DNA of 7,040 bases, taken from contig DASZCR010000360.1 of NCBI GenBank assembly GCA_035942915.1, positions 1 to 7,040 on the forward strand. The letters run 5' to 3'. Below, one piece after another: positions 6,108 to 7,040 of the stretch (within the stretch, counting starts at the first letter, position 1; each line of letters starts with the position of its first letter). This stretch comes from DASZCR01 sp035942915. Lineage in GTDB: Bacteria; Acidobacteriota; Blastocatellia; Pyrinomonadales; Pyrinomonadaceae. A program made the position numbers and the translations under genes. Below the pieces are notes generated by a model. It was not told where the DNA came from, ran no database searches, and worked only from the letters and a program-made list of their open reading frames with translations.

Positions 6108-7040
6108 TCAAGCCTTTGTGTGTGCGGCGAGCAGTTCGGCGGCGAAGCCGGGGCGCTCGACGATGTCGCGGCCGGACTCGATTGAGTAAGAGTCGCACTG
6201 ACGCGCGAGCAGAGAGAGGACGCGCAGGTGCCTGCGCGCGACCGGAGCATCGTAGCTCGACCAGGGACACATCCGCAGCAGACGCGCCATCGCTTCCGGC
6301 TGCGACAGTCTGGTGACGCGGCTCGCAGCTTCGCCCGTGATGACGGGGAAGAAGAGCGCGCGCGGCAGACACCTGCGCGAGAAGGCCGAAGGGAACATCA
6401 CGAGCGGGTCGAGTTGTCGCTTACGCGGGTCACATTCCAGAGGCGCGCGTGCGGCGCGTTCGAGGTGGGGCGGAGCGCAGGAGGTTATCGTCGCTTCCGT
6501 CAGAGAGAAGACGCGGCGCAGGCCGTGCGCCGACACGCGCGAGCCATCTTCCTCGCCGAGCATAATCACGTCGTCCGTCAGATACCGCCAGCCGCTCTGC
6601 GCGAGCCGCACGGCGAAGGTCGATTTGCCGCTGCCCGACGCTCCGACGATGAGCACTCCTGCGTCAGAATCGGGCGGCGCGACGCCCGCCGCATGTAACT
6701 CGAAGAGACCGCAACGCCTCAGCGCGGCCTGCGTGCCGTAGAAGAAGAGCCGCGCCAGCGCAAGCGAGAACGGCTCCCGGCCGTCTTCGTTGACCCATAT
6801 CTCGACGAGCCTGCTCTCCGGCGCGTGAACGAGGATGCCTGAGTTGCCGACCGCCAGATGAGAGGTCGTCTGATTCGTGTAGCAGATACCGTTCGAGATA
6901 TCGAACCGCTGGAAATGGTGCGGCACGGGCGGCGGCACGGCGCGCCTGACCTCGACGACGCATCCCTCCCGAAACCCTTCGTCCGAGGACGCGCGTTCAA
7001 AGTGCCACGCGGCGATGAACTTCTCGACCCAACGCGCAGA
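6108..7040 (-). CDS. HPr-kinase-like P-loop protein, 5' end beyond the window
   Basis: The frame is open to the right edge, so the start is missing; 310 residues are visible. An internal GTG at 6938 is not the start, because coding-like sequence continues upstream to the edge. The kinase core resembles the C-terminal domain of HPr kinase/phosphorylase: ELHAAGV (115-121 of the visible part) aligns with the family's MHGV, GASGSGKST (133-141) is the P-loop, and RYLTDDVIML (152-161) carries the Asp pair that in HPr kinase is catalytic. HPrK homologues in lasso-peptide clusters phosphorylate the precursor, for example the serine kinase of the paeninodin pathway. Here the gene comes before radical SAM and PqqD genes with its stop overlapping the next start. 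A tailoring or sensing kinase for the same substrate is plausible but inferred. It does not look like carbon-catabolite HPr kinase, which normally has an N-terminal domain and other signatures. Confidence 0.8.
   Translation of the reverse strand, partial: SARWVEKFIAAWHFERASSDEGFREGCVVEVRRAVPPPVPHHFQRFDISNGICYTNQTTSHLAVGNSGILVHAPESRLVEIWVNEDGREPFSLALARLFFYGTQAALRRCGLFELHAAGVAPPDSDAGVLIVGASGSGKSTFAVRLAQSGWRYLTDDVIMLGEEDGSRVSAHGLRRVFSLTEATITSCAPPHLERAARAPLECDPRKRQLDPLVMFPSAFSRRCLPRALFFPVITGEAASRVTRLSQPEAMARLLRMCPWSSYDAPVARRHLRVLSLLARQCDSYSIESGRDIVERPGFAAELLAAHTKA

Noticed and set aside
6106..6372. Longer N-terminus for the radical SAM protein
   Set aside because: The extra 89 residues are Arg/Ala-rich and antisense-like in composition, and they overlap the kinase-like gene in another frame. 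The motif-bearing protein begins at the ATG pair at 6108/6105, which has a ribosome binding site.
1..7040. tRNA, rRNA, CRISPR, insertion sequence or attachment site
   Set aside because: Reading both strands, I saw no direct repeat arrays, transposase motifs, paired terminal repeats or tRNA-like cloverleaf. Recurrent CGCG-rich words reflect base composition.

Overview
The window is GC-rich and densely coded, with short gaps and AAGGAG/GGAG-type ribosome binding sites ahead of several genes, as expected of a bacterial chromosome. The gene mix (a secreted lamin-tail-domain protein, an HTTM-type membrane protein, a PqqD/radical SAM/HPr-kinase-like group and a stand-alone B2-type protease) suggests Acidobacteriota, perhaps Blastocatellia. 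That placement is an inference from gene content; there is no rRNA or other phylogenetic marker here.

Layout, left to right. (1) 47-676, minus: a TsaC/YrdC-family threonylcarbamoyl-AMP synthase for the t6A modification of tRNA. Its reading frame has no ATG, GTG or TTG at the 5' end, and the best start is an ATC codon behind a clean AAGGAG. (2) 735-1199, plus, divergent from it: a small transglutaminase-like protease of the lasso-peptide B2 (McjB C-terminal) family. (3) 1291-3024, minus: a large secreted lamin-tail-domain protein, with a convincing intrinsic terminator at 1215-1260. (4) 3025-3239: a 215-base intergenic stretch holding the upstream region of the lamin-tail gene and a short perfect palindrome. 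(5) 3240-7040, minus: one tight run of five genes that continues past the right edge. In transcription order it encodes an HPr-kinase-like P-loop protein (5' end missing), a radical SAM enzyme with extra C-terminal cysteines, a PqqD-family peptide-binding protein, a single-pass membrane protein of unknown function, and an HTTM (vitamin-K-dependent carboxylase-like) multi-pass membrane protein.

The five-gene run is the interesting part. PqqD domains commonly present a precursor peptide to a partner enzyme, radical SAM enzymes commonly modify such peptides, and HPr-kinase homologues are known lasso-peptide tailoring kinases. HTTM proteins are membrane relatives of the vitamin-K-dependent gamma-carboxylase and also often occur with a small membrane partner. 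Together these look like a peptide- or protein-modifying system feeding a membrane step. A B2-type protease lies about 2 kb beyond the end of the run, in its own transcription unit. I found no convincing precursor peptide, so the substrate is unknown or lies to the right of the window.
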